Shown here piece after piece: positions 8,731 through 16,448 of a DNA stretch of 17,394 nt. Numbering within the stretch: the stretch's first letter is position 1; every line of letters starts with the position of its first letter. The DNA is from Deinococcus aquiradiocola (GTDB lineage: Bacteria; Deinococcota; Deinococci; Deinococcales; Deinococcaceae). The position numbers were made by a program, and so were the translations under genes. The notes under the pieces were generated by a model, which saw nothing but the letters and a program-made list of their open reading frames with translations, did no database searches and was not told the DNA's origin. Location of the stretch: the NCBI RefSeq assembly GCF_014646915.1, contig NZ_BMOE01000027.1:1-17394 (forward strand). The letters run 5' to 3'.

Positions 8731-10899
8731 TCAGGGGGTGGGCGTCAGGGTGCCCACATCGAAGGTCGGGAGGGACGGGCCGAGCGTGACGGCCTTCTCC
8801 ACGCGCGGCTCGCCCGTCTCGCCCGCCAGTCCGTTCCCGTTGCGGTCCCGGCCCGCCACCACCCGGAACGCGCCGTCCGGCAGGTACGCCGTGAAGCGCC
8901 CCACGCCGTCCAGCGCGGGTGTGAAGGTGCGGCCCGAGGCGTCCTGCACGCTCAGGCCCAGCACGTCCGACACGGCGAGCGCGCCCAGCGCCGCGGCCGG
9001 CTGGATGAGGCCCACGCCGTACGTGCTGTCGCGGCCCGCCGCGCCGAGATCCGTGGCGGTCGCGAGCATCCGGTCGAGCGCGGCGGCGGGCGTGGCGGCC
9101 ACGCCCTTGCTGAGCAGCAGCGCGGCGAGCGCCGTGACCTGCGGGGCCGCCTGGCTCGTCCCGGCCTCCAGGTAGTAGCCGGGGCGGTGACTGGCGTAGT
9201 TCCAGCCGGTCGAGAGGATCTCGTCCGGCATCGGCTGGCCGTTCAGGGTGCCACCGTTGAAGGTCGTGGCGGGATTGCCGCCCGGCGCGCTCAGCGCGAC
9301 CTGCGCGTACTGATCGCTGTAGTACGCGTGGGTGGGCACGGCGCTGTCCGACAGCGACACGGACGCGACCGACACCGCGCCCGGACACGCGGCCGGGTAG
9401 ATGGGCGCGGTCCCGCCGAAGTTCCCGCCCGCCGCGACGACGAGCGCGCCGAGCGCCGTGGCGCGCGACACGGCGCTGCACAGCACCTGAATCTGGTCCG
9501 GGTCCCTGAGCGGCCCGCCGAGCGACAGGTTGATGACCTGCGCCGGGTGCGGCGTGCGGTACGTGCGGCCGTCCGAGAGGGTGACGGGGTCCCCGGCCGC
9601 GTAGCGCAGCGCGAGGGCGATGTCGGACTCCTGCCCGTTGCCGTCCGGGGCGTCCAGCACGCGGACCGGCAGGACGCGAACGGGCGCGCGGTAGCTCGCG
9701 CCGACCACGCCGCTGGTCGAGCAGTCCGCGCAGGGGGCCGCGAAGGTGCCCCAGCGGGCGGCGATGATGCCGGTCACGTGCGTGCCGTGGCTGGGGTCGC
9801 TGCGCGGAATGGGGAACTGGTGCGCGGGGTCGCTGAGGCTGTACGTGAAGGTGTCCGGGTCGGTGGGGTCGGTGTCGGGGCCGTCGCCGTCGCCGTTGTC
9901 GTACGTGAGCTTGCCGGTCTGCGGGTCGCGCGTGACGGGCAGCACGTCGAGTGCGCCGTCGCCGGGACCGTACAGCTGGCCCTGCAGGTCCGGGTGGTCG
10001 TAGCGGACGCCGGTGTCGAGCACGGCGACCGTGACGGCGTTCGGGTACGGGTGGTCCGTCATGTCGCGCCACACGGCCGGGTAGCCGAGCAGGCGGTACG
10101 CCCACTGCAGCGGCGCGAACTCGTCCGTGCCCTGCTGCGGCGCGGCGAGCGCCTGTGCGGACGCGGTGCGTACGGGGATGGACGGCGTGGGTTCGGGCCG
10201 GTCGAGCGCCGTGAGGACCGCGTCCGGCACGGCGTACAGCACGTCCGTGTCGGCGCGCAGGCGCGCCAGCGTGCCCGGCACGTCGTCCGTGCGCAGCGTC
10301 AGCGTCTCCCCCACCGCCGAGCGCACCTCCCGCTCCTGCCGCATGGCCTGCACGCGCGCCGCCTGCGAGCGGTACGCGACGATCACGCCGCGCGGCCCGG
10401 GCAGCGCCCGCTCTGTCAGGGGCGGGCGGGACGGCGCGCGGTCCACGTCGGCGGCCGCCAGGGTGGACGCCTGATCCGTGACGGTGCCGCGCAGGGTGTA
10501 CAGGTCGGCGCTCACGTTGAGGGTGGCGGTGCCGGTCGTACCGCCGTCCGCGGAAGTCCAGCGCACCTGCGGCGCGGCCAGCAGGGACGGCGTGTTCGCG
10601 GCGGTGGGCGCGCCCGCCGCGCGGTTCGCGCTGAACGTCACCTTGAGGTCCCCGGAGCCGCGCGCGGTGGACGCGCTCAGCCACGCGGGCAGCCCCTCGA
10701 TGCTCCAGCTGCCGCTGAAGGACTGCTGCGCGCTGACACTCGCGCCCTGTCCGAGCGTGAGGGTCTGGTCGTGCAGGGCCGCGTCCGGGCCGGACCGGCA
10801 GCCGGCGAGCAGCAGCGGAACGCTCAGCAGCAGGGTCCGGGCGGGCAGGAGCGGCCGGGGCCGGGGAAGAGGCGCGCGGAACGGCACGGGAAGCTTCAT
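8731..10899 (-). CDS. S8 (subtilisin-like) serine protease, multidomain lipoprotein
   Basis: This 722-residue subtilase is the larger member of the tandem pair. It begins with a long, proline-rich lipoprotein signal whose lipobox is LLAGC (Cys34). Residues about 40-130 resemble a BACON/Ig-like fold (SWSIEGLPAWLSAS), and 165-232 look like an inhibitor-type propeptide. The peptidase domain has Asp295 (AVLDTGVR), His371 (SHGTHVTG), Asn493 (AAGGN) and Ser582 (GTSQAAP), all intact. An acidic insert at 334-350, rich in Asp and Gly, looks like a calcium loop. The last 75 or so residues resemble a carboxypeptidase-regulatory-like fold (DRNGNGLAGE). The ATG at 10899 has the ribosome binding site AAGGGA just upstream. 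It diverges from the DUF2227 gene and may be co-transcribed with the following protease. Confidence 0.93.
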   Translation of the reverse strand: MKLPVPFRAPLPRPRPLLPARTLLLSVPLLLAGCRSGPDAALHDQTLTLGQGASVSAQQSFSGSWSIEGLPAWLSASTARGSGDLKVTFSANRAAGAPTAANTPSLLAAPQVRWTSADGGTTGTATLNVSADLYTLRGTVTDQASTLAAADVDRAPSRPPLTERALPGPRGVIVAYRSQAARVQAMRQEREVRSAVGETLTLRTDDVPGTLARLRADTDVLYAVPDAVLTALDRPEPTPSIPVRTASAQALAAPQQGTDEFAPLQWAYRLLGYPAVWRDMTDHPYPNAVTVAVLDTGVRYDHPDLQGQLYGPGDGALDVLPVTRDPQTGKLTYDNGDGDGPDTDPTDPDTFTYSLSDPAHQFPIPRSDPSHGTHVTGIIAARWGTFAAPCADCSTSGVVGASYRAPVRVLPVRVLDAPDGNGQESDIALALRYAAGDPVTLSDGRTYRTPHPAQVINLSLGGPLRDPDQIQVLCSAVSRATALGALVVAAGGNFGGTAPIYPAACPGAVSVASVSLSDSAVPTHAYYSDQYAQVALSAPGGNPATTFNGGTLNGQPMPDEILSTGWNYASHRPGYYLEAGTSQAAPQVTALAALLLSKGVAATPAAALDRMLATATDLGAAGRDSTYGVGLIQPAAALGALAVSDVLGLSVQDASGRTFTPALDGVGRFTAYLPDGAFRVVAGRDRNGNGLAGETGEPRVEKAVTLGPSLPTFDVGTLTPTP

Positions 10900-10966
10900 G
10901 TTCCCTTCAGGATGAACGATTTCCGCTGACCGCACGTGAGGAGGCGCGCCCGGCGTTCCCTTCGGC

Positions 10967-10972
10967 TACCAT
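10967..10972 (+). promoter_or_regulatory. -10 element for leaderless DUF2227 mRNA
   Basis: TACCAT fits TANNNT and ends nine bases before the GTG start at 10982. No Shine-Dalgarno is present in that gap, so the transcript is probably leaderless or nearly so. Confidence 0.4.
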
Positions 10973-10981
10973 GAGGCCCCT

Positions 10982-11542
10982 GTGCCCAGCGGTCGCGTCC
11001 ACAACCTCATTAACATCGGCGTGTATGCCGGGCTCGCGGGCCTGGCGCTCTACCTGCACGAGACGCGCGCCGTCGTCGTCAGTCCCGCGCAGGCGCTCAC
11101 CTTCACGGCCGGGTACGCTGTCGGCACGTTCCTGCTCTCCCCGGACCTCGATCTGGCCGAGGGGAACGTGGATTCCAAGCGGCACTGGGGGTTCCTGGGG
11201 GCGCTGTGGGTGCCGTACGGCCTGATGTTCAGCCACCGGGGCCTGAGTCACACGTGGGTGATCGGGCCGCTCACGCGCCTGCTGTACCTGAGCGTCATGG
11301 TGGCCATCGTGTGGGGGGCGCTGCAGTTCCTGCTGCCGCACGACGCGCTCCTCACCCTGCGGCGGACGCTGGACCTGCGGTCGCTGGGCGCGTACGTGTG
11401 GAGCACCGGGGTGGCCGTGCCGCTCCTCGCCGGGTACTACCTGAGCCAGTGGCTGCACCTCACGGCGGACGGCGTACGGCCCGACCATGGCCTGCGGCAC
11501 GGCGGGCGGAAACTGCGGGGCGCGGCGCGCCGCTGGCGCTGA
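10982..11542 (+). CDS. DUF2227 family putative metal-binding membrane protein
   Basis: The function of this family is unknown. The 186-residue product begins PSGRVHN and carries likely metal ligands: His7, SPDLDL (53-58, Asp55 and Asp57) and SHRGLSH (84-90, His85 and His90). This is the pattern I associate with DUF2227 proteins, seen for example in cyanobacteria. It has about four to five hydrophobic segments (near 13-26, 41-53, 98-118 and 134-153), so the conserved His/Asp cluster is near a membrane face. The layout resembles DUF457/YdjM membrane-bound hydrolases, which makes hydrolase activity plausible but unproven. The GTG at 10982 is chosen because family members start PSGR.H; an ATG at 10971 is out of frame. 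The C-terminus is strongly basic. The 97 bases from its stop to the 19-codon ORF ahead of the GGDEF-EAL gene hold nothing clear. Confidence 0.75.
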   Translation: MPSGRVHNLINIGVYAGLAGLALYLHETRAVVVSPAQALTFTAGYAVGTFLLSPDLDLAEGNVDSKRHWGFLGALWVPYGLMFSHRGLSHTWVIGPLTRLLYLSVMVAIVWGALQFLLPHDALLTLRRTLDLRSLGAYVWSTGVAVPLLAGYYLSQWLHLTADGVRPDHGLRHGGRKLRGAARRWR

Positions 11543-11639
11543 CTTCCCCCGAACGGGTGCCCCCGCCGACCTCTCGACGTTCAGCCGCTCATGATGGGTT
11601 CTTCGCTTCTCCGGGCGCGTGTGTGTGACACCATGTGGC

Positions 11640-11699
11640 ATGTCGGCCATCCAACCTGCGCCTGCCCTGTCGACCGGCCGGGGTGAACGCGCCACATGA
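11640..11699 (+). CDS. possible 19-residue leader ORF coupled to the GGDEF-EAL gene
   Basis: An ATG at 11640 opens a 19-codon frame (MSAIQPAPALSTGRGERAT) whose TGA overlaps the start of the next gene as ATGA. CACCAT (11629-11634) lies five bases before it, the spacing of a leaderless transcript. It may only deliver ribosomes to the downstream start. There is no protein-level evidence. Confidence 0.25.
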   Translation: MSAIQPAPALSTGRGERAT

Positions 11700-14677
11700 C
11701 GTCCGGCCCACAGGTCGTCGCAGGGACCGTCCCGGTGCCGGGCCTGCTGGCCGTGCTGGGCGGCCGGGGCGAGCTGCTGGCCGTCTCGGAGGCCCTGCAG
11801 CGCCTGCTGTCGGCAGGCCGGGTTCCATTCGAGCTGCCGGTGGACGGTCTGCTGCCCTGGCTGCCCGACCCGGACACAGGCCCCCCCGACACGGCCGGGC
11901 CGGACGACCCGGTGGCCGCACGGCAGACGGAACGGGTGCTGCTGCGGGACGCTCAGGGCTTCACGAGGGGAGCGCTGCTGACGCGCGTCCCACTCCCCGA
12001 TCAGGGCGTGACGTTCTGCGTCCTGCACCTCGCGCCGGGCGCGGCGGCCGGCGACACTGCCGTGCCGGACGCGGCGCAGCTCGTGCAGCTGCTGTACCAG
12101 CTGCCGGTCGCGGCAGTAGCCGTGAACCGGCAGGGGCAGCTGGTGTATGCGAACGCGCAGGCGATCCGCAACGCGCAGGTCACGGAGCCCGGTCACCGGC
12201 GACTGCTGGGCCTGAACGACCGGGAGGTCAGCGAACGGCTCGGCAAGGATCTGGAACAGGCCCGGCGCCGCGAGGAGAACCTGCGGCGGGCCCTGCAGGA
12301 CGGCGTGAGCGTGCGGTGGGTGGATCAGGTGGCCGTGCCGGGCCTCCCGCCGGAGTACTGGCGGCGCAGCTTCGCGCCGGTGCTGAACACGGACGGCACG
12401 TCGGACCTCGTGCTGGGCGTCGGGATCGAGGTAACGGGCGAACTGCACCGCTCAGCCGAACTGGAACTGCTGGGGCACGTGGTGCAGAACACGTCCGAGG
12501 CCGTGCTGATCGTGGACCGCACCGAACTGGTGGAGGACAGCCGCATCATCTTCGCGAACCGGGTCGCGCGGCGCCTGCTGGCCGGGACGGGCGGCCCGCT
12601 GGTGGGACGCTCGCTGCTGGAAACGGTCGTGCCGCTCCTGACGCCCGCACAGCAGGCGCGGTTCTTCGAGCTGCTGCGTGCCGGGCGCGGGTCGAGCGGG
12701 CCGGTGCTGTACGCGCGCGGCACGATCGCCGAACGCTGCCTGGAGGTGACGGTCATGCCGGGCGGCGCGCGTACGAGCCGGGAAACGCACAGTCACACGA
12801 GCGTCGCGGTGCGCGACGTGACGGCCGTACACCGCGCGCAGGTGCTGGAGGGCGGCCGGGCGCGCAGCTTCCGGCTGGCGCTGGACGGCGCGCCGATGCC
12901 CGAGGTGCTCGGGTCGCTGGTGGAGACGCTGGAGGGGCAGTTGCCGGGCATGCTGGGGTCGGTGATGCTGCTGCGCGGCGACCGGCTCTCGTGCGCGGCC
13001 GCACCTCAGCTCCCGCAGGAACTCGTGCAGCGCATCGAGGGGCGGCAGGTGGGTCCAGGGAACGGCCCGTGCGCGCTCGCGGTGCACCTGGACCGGACGA
13101 TCGTGTCGGCGGATGTGCAGCATGATGGGCGTTTCCAGGCAGACTGGGCGCTCGCGCGGGCCTTCGGGATACGGAGCGTGTGGAGCGTGCCGTTCCGGGG
13201 GAAAGGCGGGGAGGTGCTCGGCACGTTCGCGCTGTACAGCCAGGCGTGCCGCGAGCCGCGCCCCGCGCAGCTGGCCGTGATGGAGCAACTGGCGCGGCTG
13301 GTGGCGATCCTGCTGGAGAGCCGTCAGGCGAGCGAGCGGATGGAGCGCGTCGCGTACCATGACACGCTGACGGGCCTCCCGAACCGTTCGGCGTTCCTGC
13401 AGGCGCTGGAGGACCACACCCGCAGCGGCGAGGGCCTGCCCGTGCCCGTCCCGGGAGCGGACGGACGACAGTGGGCGGTCGGCCTGATCGACCTCACCGA
13501 TTTCCGGCACGTCAACGAGGCGTACGGTCAGGTGGCCGGGAACCGCCTGCTGCACCTGCTGGCAGGCCGCCTGCAGGAAGCCGTGCCGGACGGGACGATG
13601 GTCGCGCGGCTCGGCGGGGACGAGTTCGGGGTGCTGCTCCCGACGGGCGGGAACCCCGACGTGCTCGGCCCGCTCAGCGGCGCGCTGCAGGGCGTGATCG
13701 GCACACCCTTCCAGGTGGGTGAGCAGGAGGTCACGCTGCGGGCCGCGATCGGCTGGAGCCTGTACCCGGAACTGGCGCTCGACCCGGTCACGCTGCTGTC
13801 ACAGGCGGACACGGCCATGTACACGGCGCGGCACGAGGGACAGGAGTATCGACTGTACTCGCATCACGGGCAGGACTGGAACCTGAGCCCCACCACCCTG
13901 CGCGCCGCGCTGCAGGACGCGCTCGCCGGGGAGCAGATGCACGTGGCGTACCAGCCGCTGGTGGGCCGTGACGGGCGCGTCCGGAGCTTCGAGGCGCTGC
14001 TGCGCTGGACGCACCCGCAATACGGGAACATCGGGCCGGACCAGTTCATTCCGGTGGCGGAAACGTCCGGCCTGATCCGGCATCTGGGCGGGTGGGTGCT
14101 GGAGCAGTCCATGCGGGCCGCCCTGACGTGGCCAAGCGACGTGCTGGTGAGCGTGAACATTTCCGGGCGGCAGTTCGAGCACCCGGGGTTCGCGGGCGTG
14201 GTGGCGGACGCGCTCGCCCGGACGGGCTTGCCCTCCGCGCGCCTGGAGCTGGAGCTGACGGAGTCGGCCCTGATGATCGGCAGCGAGCGCGCCATGCACA
14301 CGCTCGCGCAGCTGGACGCGCTGGGCGTCCGGGTGGCGCTCGACGATTACGGGGTGGGGTACTCGAACCTGATGCGGCTGTACACCCTGCCGATCAGCAC
14401 CATCAAACTCGACCGGAGCTTCAGCCGCGACCTGCACAGCGCGGCAGACACGGGGCTGGCGGGCGCGAGCGCCGCCATCATCCGGAACGTGGTGGGCCTC
14501 GCGCACGACCTGGGGCTGGAAGTGGTGGTGGAAGGCATCGAGACGCCCGCACAGCTGCAGGCCGTCCTGGCACTCGGGTGCGACACGGTGCAGGGCTATC
14601 TGTACAGCCGCCCACTCCCGGCGGACGCGGCGCTCGCGTGGCTGCAGCGGGCCGGCACAGGCACAGACGACACCTGA
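11696..14677 (+). CDS. PAS-GAF-GGDEF-EAL cyclic-di-GMP signalling protein
   Basis: The 993-residue protein combines diguanylate cyclase and c-di-GMP phosphodiesterase domains and has no membrane segment, so it is probably cytoplasmic. In order: PAS-like regions (about 10-115, 128-250, 255-380), a GAF domain (about 388-545), GGDEF (about 550-722) and EAL (about 730-985). GGDEF is intact at 640-644 with Asp599 and Asn607, but the usual GHxxGD reads GQVAGN (611-616), replacing the conserved Asp by Asn616, and no RxxD inhibition site is seen. EAL has E766AL, Asn821, Glu856 (ELTES), Asp883/Asp884 (DDYG), Lys904, Glu946 and QGY (966-968), so hydrolysis looks possible. It may mainly be a phosphodiesterase. 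The ATG at 11696 has only a weak ribosome binding site (GGGGTGA). The stop lies at the edge of repeat copy B. Confidence 0.93.
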   Translation: MTSGPQVVAGTVPVPGLLAVLGGRGELLAVSEALQRLLSAGRVPFELPVDGLLPWLPDPDTGPPDTAGPDDPVAARQTERVLLRDAQGFTRGALLTRVPLPDQGVTFCVLHLAPGAAAGDTAVPDAAQLVQLLYQLPVAAVAVNRQGQLVYANAQAIRNAQVTEPGHRRLLGLNDREVSERLGKDLEQARRREENLRRALQDGVSVRWVDQVAVPGLPPEYWRRSFAPVLNTDGTSDLVLGVGIEVTGELHRSAELELLGHVVQNTSEAVLIVDRTELVEDSRIIFANRVARRLLAGTGGPLVGRSLLETVVPLLTPAQQARFFELLRAGRGSSGPVLYARGTIAERCLEVTVMPGGARTSRETHSHTSVAVRDVTAVHRAQVLEGGRARSFRLALDGAPMPEVLGSLVETLEGQLPGMLGSVMLLRGDRLSCAAAPQLPQELVQRIEGRQVGPGNGPCALAVHLDRTIVSADVQHDGRFQADWALARAFGIRSVWSVPFRGKGGEVLGTFALYSQACREPRPAQLAVMEQLARLVAILLESRQASERMERVAYHDTLTGLPNRSAFLQALEDHTRSGEGLPVPVPGADGRQWAVGLIDLTDFRHVNEAYGQVAGNRLLHLLAGRLQEAVPDGTMVARLGGDEFGVLLPTGGNPDVLGPLSGALQGVIGTPFQVGEQEVTLRAAIGWSLYPELALDPVTLLSQADTAMYTARHEGQEYRLYSHHGQDWNLSPTTLRAALQDALAGEQMHVAYQPLVGRDGRVRSFEALLRWTHPQYGNIGPDQFIPVAETSGLIRHLGGWVLEQSMRAALTWPSDVLVSVNISGRQFEHPGFAGVVADALARTGLPSARLELELTESALMIGSERAMHTLAQLDALGVRVALDDYGVGYSNLMRLYTLPISTIKLDRSFSRDLHSAADTGLAGASAAIIRNVVGLAHDLGLEVVVEGIETPAQLQAVLALGCDTVQGYLYSRPLPADAALAWLQRAGTGTDDT

Positions 14678-14679
14678 TC

Positions 14680-15077
14680 CGGTGTTGATCCGGTTCCAGG
14701 GATTCCGGAAAAAGCACCGGCATCCCTTCTTGGGCAGAACAGCGCCCATGAGGACGCTTGCCCGCTTCTTGGGCAGAACGGGAGGAGTGGCGTGGCCAGC
14801 CGCGTCCGTTCACGACGATACGCCCTACAGGACGCCTGCCCGCTTCTTGGGCAAAACAGCGCCCATGAGGACGCTTGCCCGCTTCCATCTCCTCAACTCC
14901 GTACTTGTTGGTGCCCTTGTTGCTCGGCTGAACTCCGAAAGTTCAGCTCAAAACCGTATGGTCCGGCGTTGAGCTGAACGCCTGAAGTCCGGCTGAACGA
15001 AGTGCGCGTCGACACGAACGGTTGGGGGAGGGTGAAAGGGACGCCTTTGCTGTTCCCGGCATCCCTGGCACCGGACC
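14680..15077. repeat. nested palindromic repeat element, copy B (with tandem array)
   Basis: This is a second, larger copy of the element at 3772-3984, in reverse orientation. The left end (14680-14708) matches the reversed right end of copy A, and the right end (from 15056) repeats CCGGCATCCCTGG. The core 14910-15009 aligns with the complement of 3811-3910 over its full 100 bases, including TGAACTCC, AAGTTCAGCTCAAAA and CGTATG blocks. The extra length is a 156-bp tandem array at 14726-14881. No transposase or believable ORF is present. It fills the gap between the convergent GGDEF-EAL and mntH genes, the same setting as copy A. Confidence 0.82.
14726..14881. repeat. 39-bp tandem repeat array inside repeat copy B
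   Basis: The array is 156 bases, exactly four times 39. Units at 14726-14764 and 14843-14881 (starting CTTCTTGGGC, ending GACGCTTGCCCG) differ at a single base. The 78 bases between them (14765-14842) begin and end like the unit but carry a different middle. The junction TGCCCGCTTCTTGGGCA can form a small hairpin. Copy A lacks the array: its sequence runs directly from CATCC into CTTCC at the matching point. Confidence 0.85.
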
Positions 15078-15083
15078 AAGATG

Positions 15084-15119
15084 CGCGGCCCGCCGCCGGG
15101 AGGTCCGGTGCGGGCCGCG
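15084..15119 (-). terminator. hairpin after mntH
   Basis: CGCGGCCCG (15084-15092) pairs perfectly with CGGGCCGCG (15111-15119) around an 18-base loop, starting 27 bases after the mntH stop. On the minus strand no U tract follows. It abuts the end of repeat copy B. Confidence 0.5.
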
Positions 15120-15146
15120 TCTGCGGGTGGTGCAGGTCAGGCGGGG

Positions 15147-16448
15147 TCAGCGCAGGAGGGTCTGGGCGAGCAGGTACACGTTCAGCCCGATGATCAGGGT
15201 GGCGATCATCCAGCCGATCACGCGCACGGGCACGCTGGCGGTCAGGACGCCCATCAGGTCGCGGCGCGCCGTGAAGATCAGGAGTGGCACGAGCGCGAAG
15301 GGAATCCCGAAGCTCAGGATCACCTGCGACAGGATCAGGGTGCGGGTCGGGTCGAGACCCATCAGGATCACCACGAAGGCGGGCAGCATGGTGATGGTGC
15401 GGCGCAGCCACGCGGGAATGGTGTAGTGGATCAGGCCCTCCATCACGACCTGCCCGGCCATGGTGCCGACCGCGCTGCTCGACAGGCCCGACGCGAGCAG
15501 CGCCAGTCCGAACGCGATGGCCGCCCCACCGCCCAGCAGCGGCGTGAGGGTCCGGTACGCCTGGGTGAGGTCGGCGATGCCGGTCTGGCCGCTCGCGTGG
15601 AAGGTCGCGGCGGCCGCGGCGAGCATCGCCATGTTGATGAGCGCGGCGAGGCCCATCGCGACGAGCAGGTCCGTGCGGGACATGCGCGCCACCTGGCGTT
15701 TAGCGTCGTCCGTGACGGCCGGAATGCGGTTCTGGGTGAGGGAGCTGTGCAGGTAGATGACGTGCGGCATGACGGTCGCGCCGATGATGCCGACCGCGAG
15801 GTACAGGCTGTCCGGTCCTTCGAAGCGCGGGATGAAGCCGCCGAGCGCCTCCAGGCCCGGGTGGCTGCGGACGAGCTGCACGAGGTACGACACGGCGATC
15901 ACGCCGACGAAGGCGGCGATGGCGACCTCCATCGGGCGGAAGCCGCGCCGCTGCAGGGTGAGGAGCGCGAACGTGACGATGGCGGTCAGGACGGCGCCCC
16001 AGATGAGGGGAATGCCGAACAGCAGCTGGAAGGCGAGGGCCGCGCCGAGAAATTCGGCGAGGTCGGTCGCCATCGCCACGAGTTCCGCCTGCACCCAGTA
16101 GAACCACGCGGCTTTCGGCCAGCGCGCCCGGATGAGCTGCGGCAGGTTGCGGCCGGTGGCGATGCCGAGCGTGGCGGACAGGTGCTGGATCAGCATGGCC
16201 ATCAGGCTCGCGCCGAGAATCACCCACAGCAGCAGGTACCCGAACTGCGCGCCGCCCTGGATGTTGGTGGCGAAATTGCCGGGGTCCATGTACGCGACGG
16301 ACGCGATGAAGGCCGGGCCCATGAAGGGCAGCAGGCGGGCCAGGCCGCGTTTCGGGCCGCGTCCGTCGAGGACGGCGGCGGCGCGGGCGTTCATGCGCGC
16401 GTCGAGTCCGGCGGGCGGCTGCGGGGGGAGCGGTTCGGCGCGGCTCAC
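15147..16448 (-). CDS. mntH: Nramp family manganese transporter MntH
   Basis: MntH is a proton-coupled importer of Mn2+ (and some other divalent metals) in the cytoplasmic membrane. The 433-residue product has about 11 hydrophobic segments. It shows the two signature metal-site motifs: DPGN (Asp55, Asn58) in the first unwound helix and MPH (Met227, His229) in the sixth. These correspond closely to the ligands of the structurally studied D. radiodurans Nramp. Manganese accumulation underlies oxidative-stress resistance in this genus. The start is a GTG at 16448-16446 overlapping the mntR stop as GTGA, so the two genes are translationally coupled and share the mntR promoter and its operator. 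The cytoplasmic N-terminus (1-35) is not conserved in pattern. Confidence 0.95.
   Translation of the reverse strand: MSRAEPLPPQPPAGLDARMNARAAAVLDGRGPKRGLARLLPFMGPAFIASVAYMDPGNFATNIQGGAQFGYLLLWVILGASLMAMLIQHLSATLGIATGRNLPQLIRARWPKAAWFYWVQAELVAMATDLAEFLGAALAFQLLFGIPLIWGAVLTAIVTFALLTLQRRGFRPMEVAIAAFVGVIAVSYLVQLVRSHPGLEALGGFIPRFEGPDSLYLAVGIIGATVMPHVIYLHSSLTQNRIPAVTDDAKRQVARMSRTDLLVAMGLAALINMAMLAAAAATFHASGQTGIADLTQAYRTLTPLLGGGAAIAFGLALLASGLSSSAVGTMAGQVVMEGLIHYTIPAWLRRTITMLPAFVVILMGLDPTRTLILSQVILSFGIPFALVPLLIFTARRDLMGVLTASVPVRVIGWMIATLIIGLNVYLLAQTLLR

Noticed and set aside
6747..8789. 680-residue plus-strand open frame
   Set aside because: It lies opposite the LCP and protease genes, both of which have intact active-site motifs, and has no recognisable domain.
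8708..10684. 658-residue minus-strand open frame overlapping the larger protease
   Set aside because: It is a frame-shifted shadow of the protease on the same strand, composed almost entirely of Arg, Gly, Pro and Ala.
11635..13125. 496-residue plus-strand open frame overlapping the GGDEF-EAL gene
   Set aside because: It is a shifted frame of the GGDEF-EAL gene with low-complexity Arg/Gly/Ala content and no domain.
14726..14881. CRISPR array
   Set aside because: The units are contiguous 39-bp tandem repeats without unique spacers of constant length, and no cas gene is nearby.
14478..14888. ORF with peptide repeats (AQEAGKRPHGRC) across repeat copy B
   Set aside because: The apparent peptide repeat comes from the 39-bp DNA repeat read in one frame; the frame enters the 3' end of the GGDEF-EAL gene antisense and has no ribosome binding site.
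15078..15146. Manganese riboswitch (yybP-ykoY type) for mntH
   Set aside because: mntH is translated from the mntR mRNA through a GTGA overlap, so it has no own leader; the downstream hairpin is a terminator candidate only.
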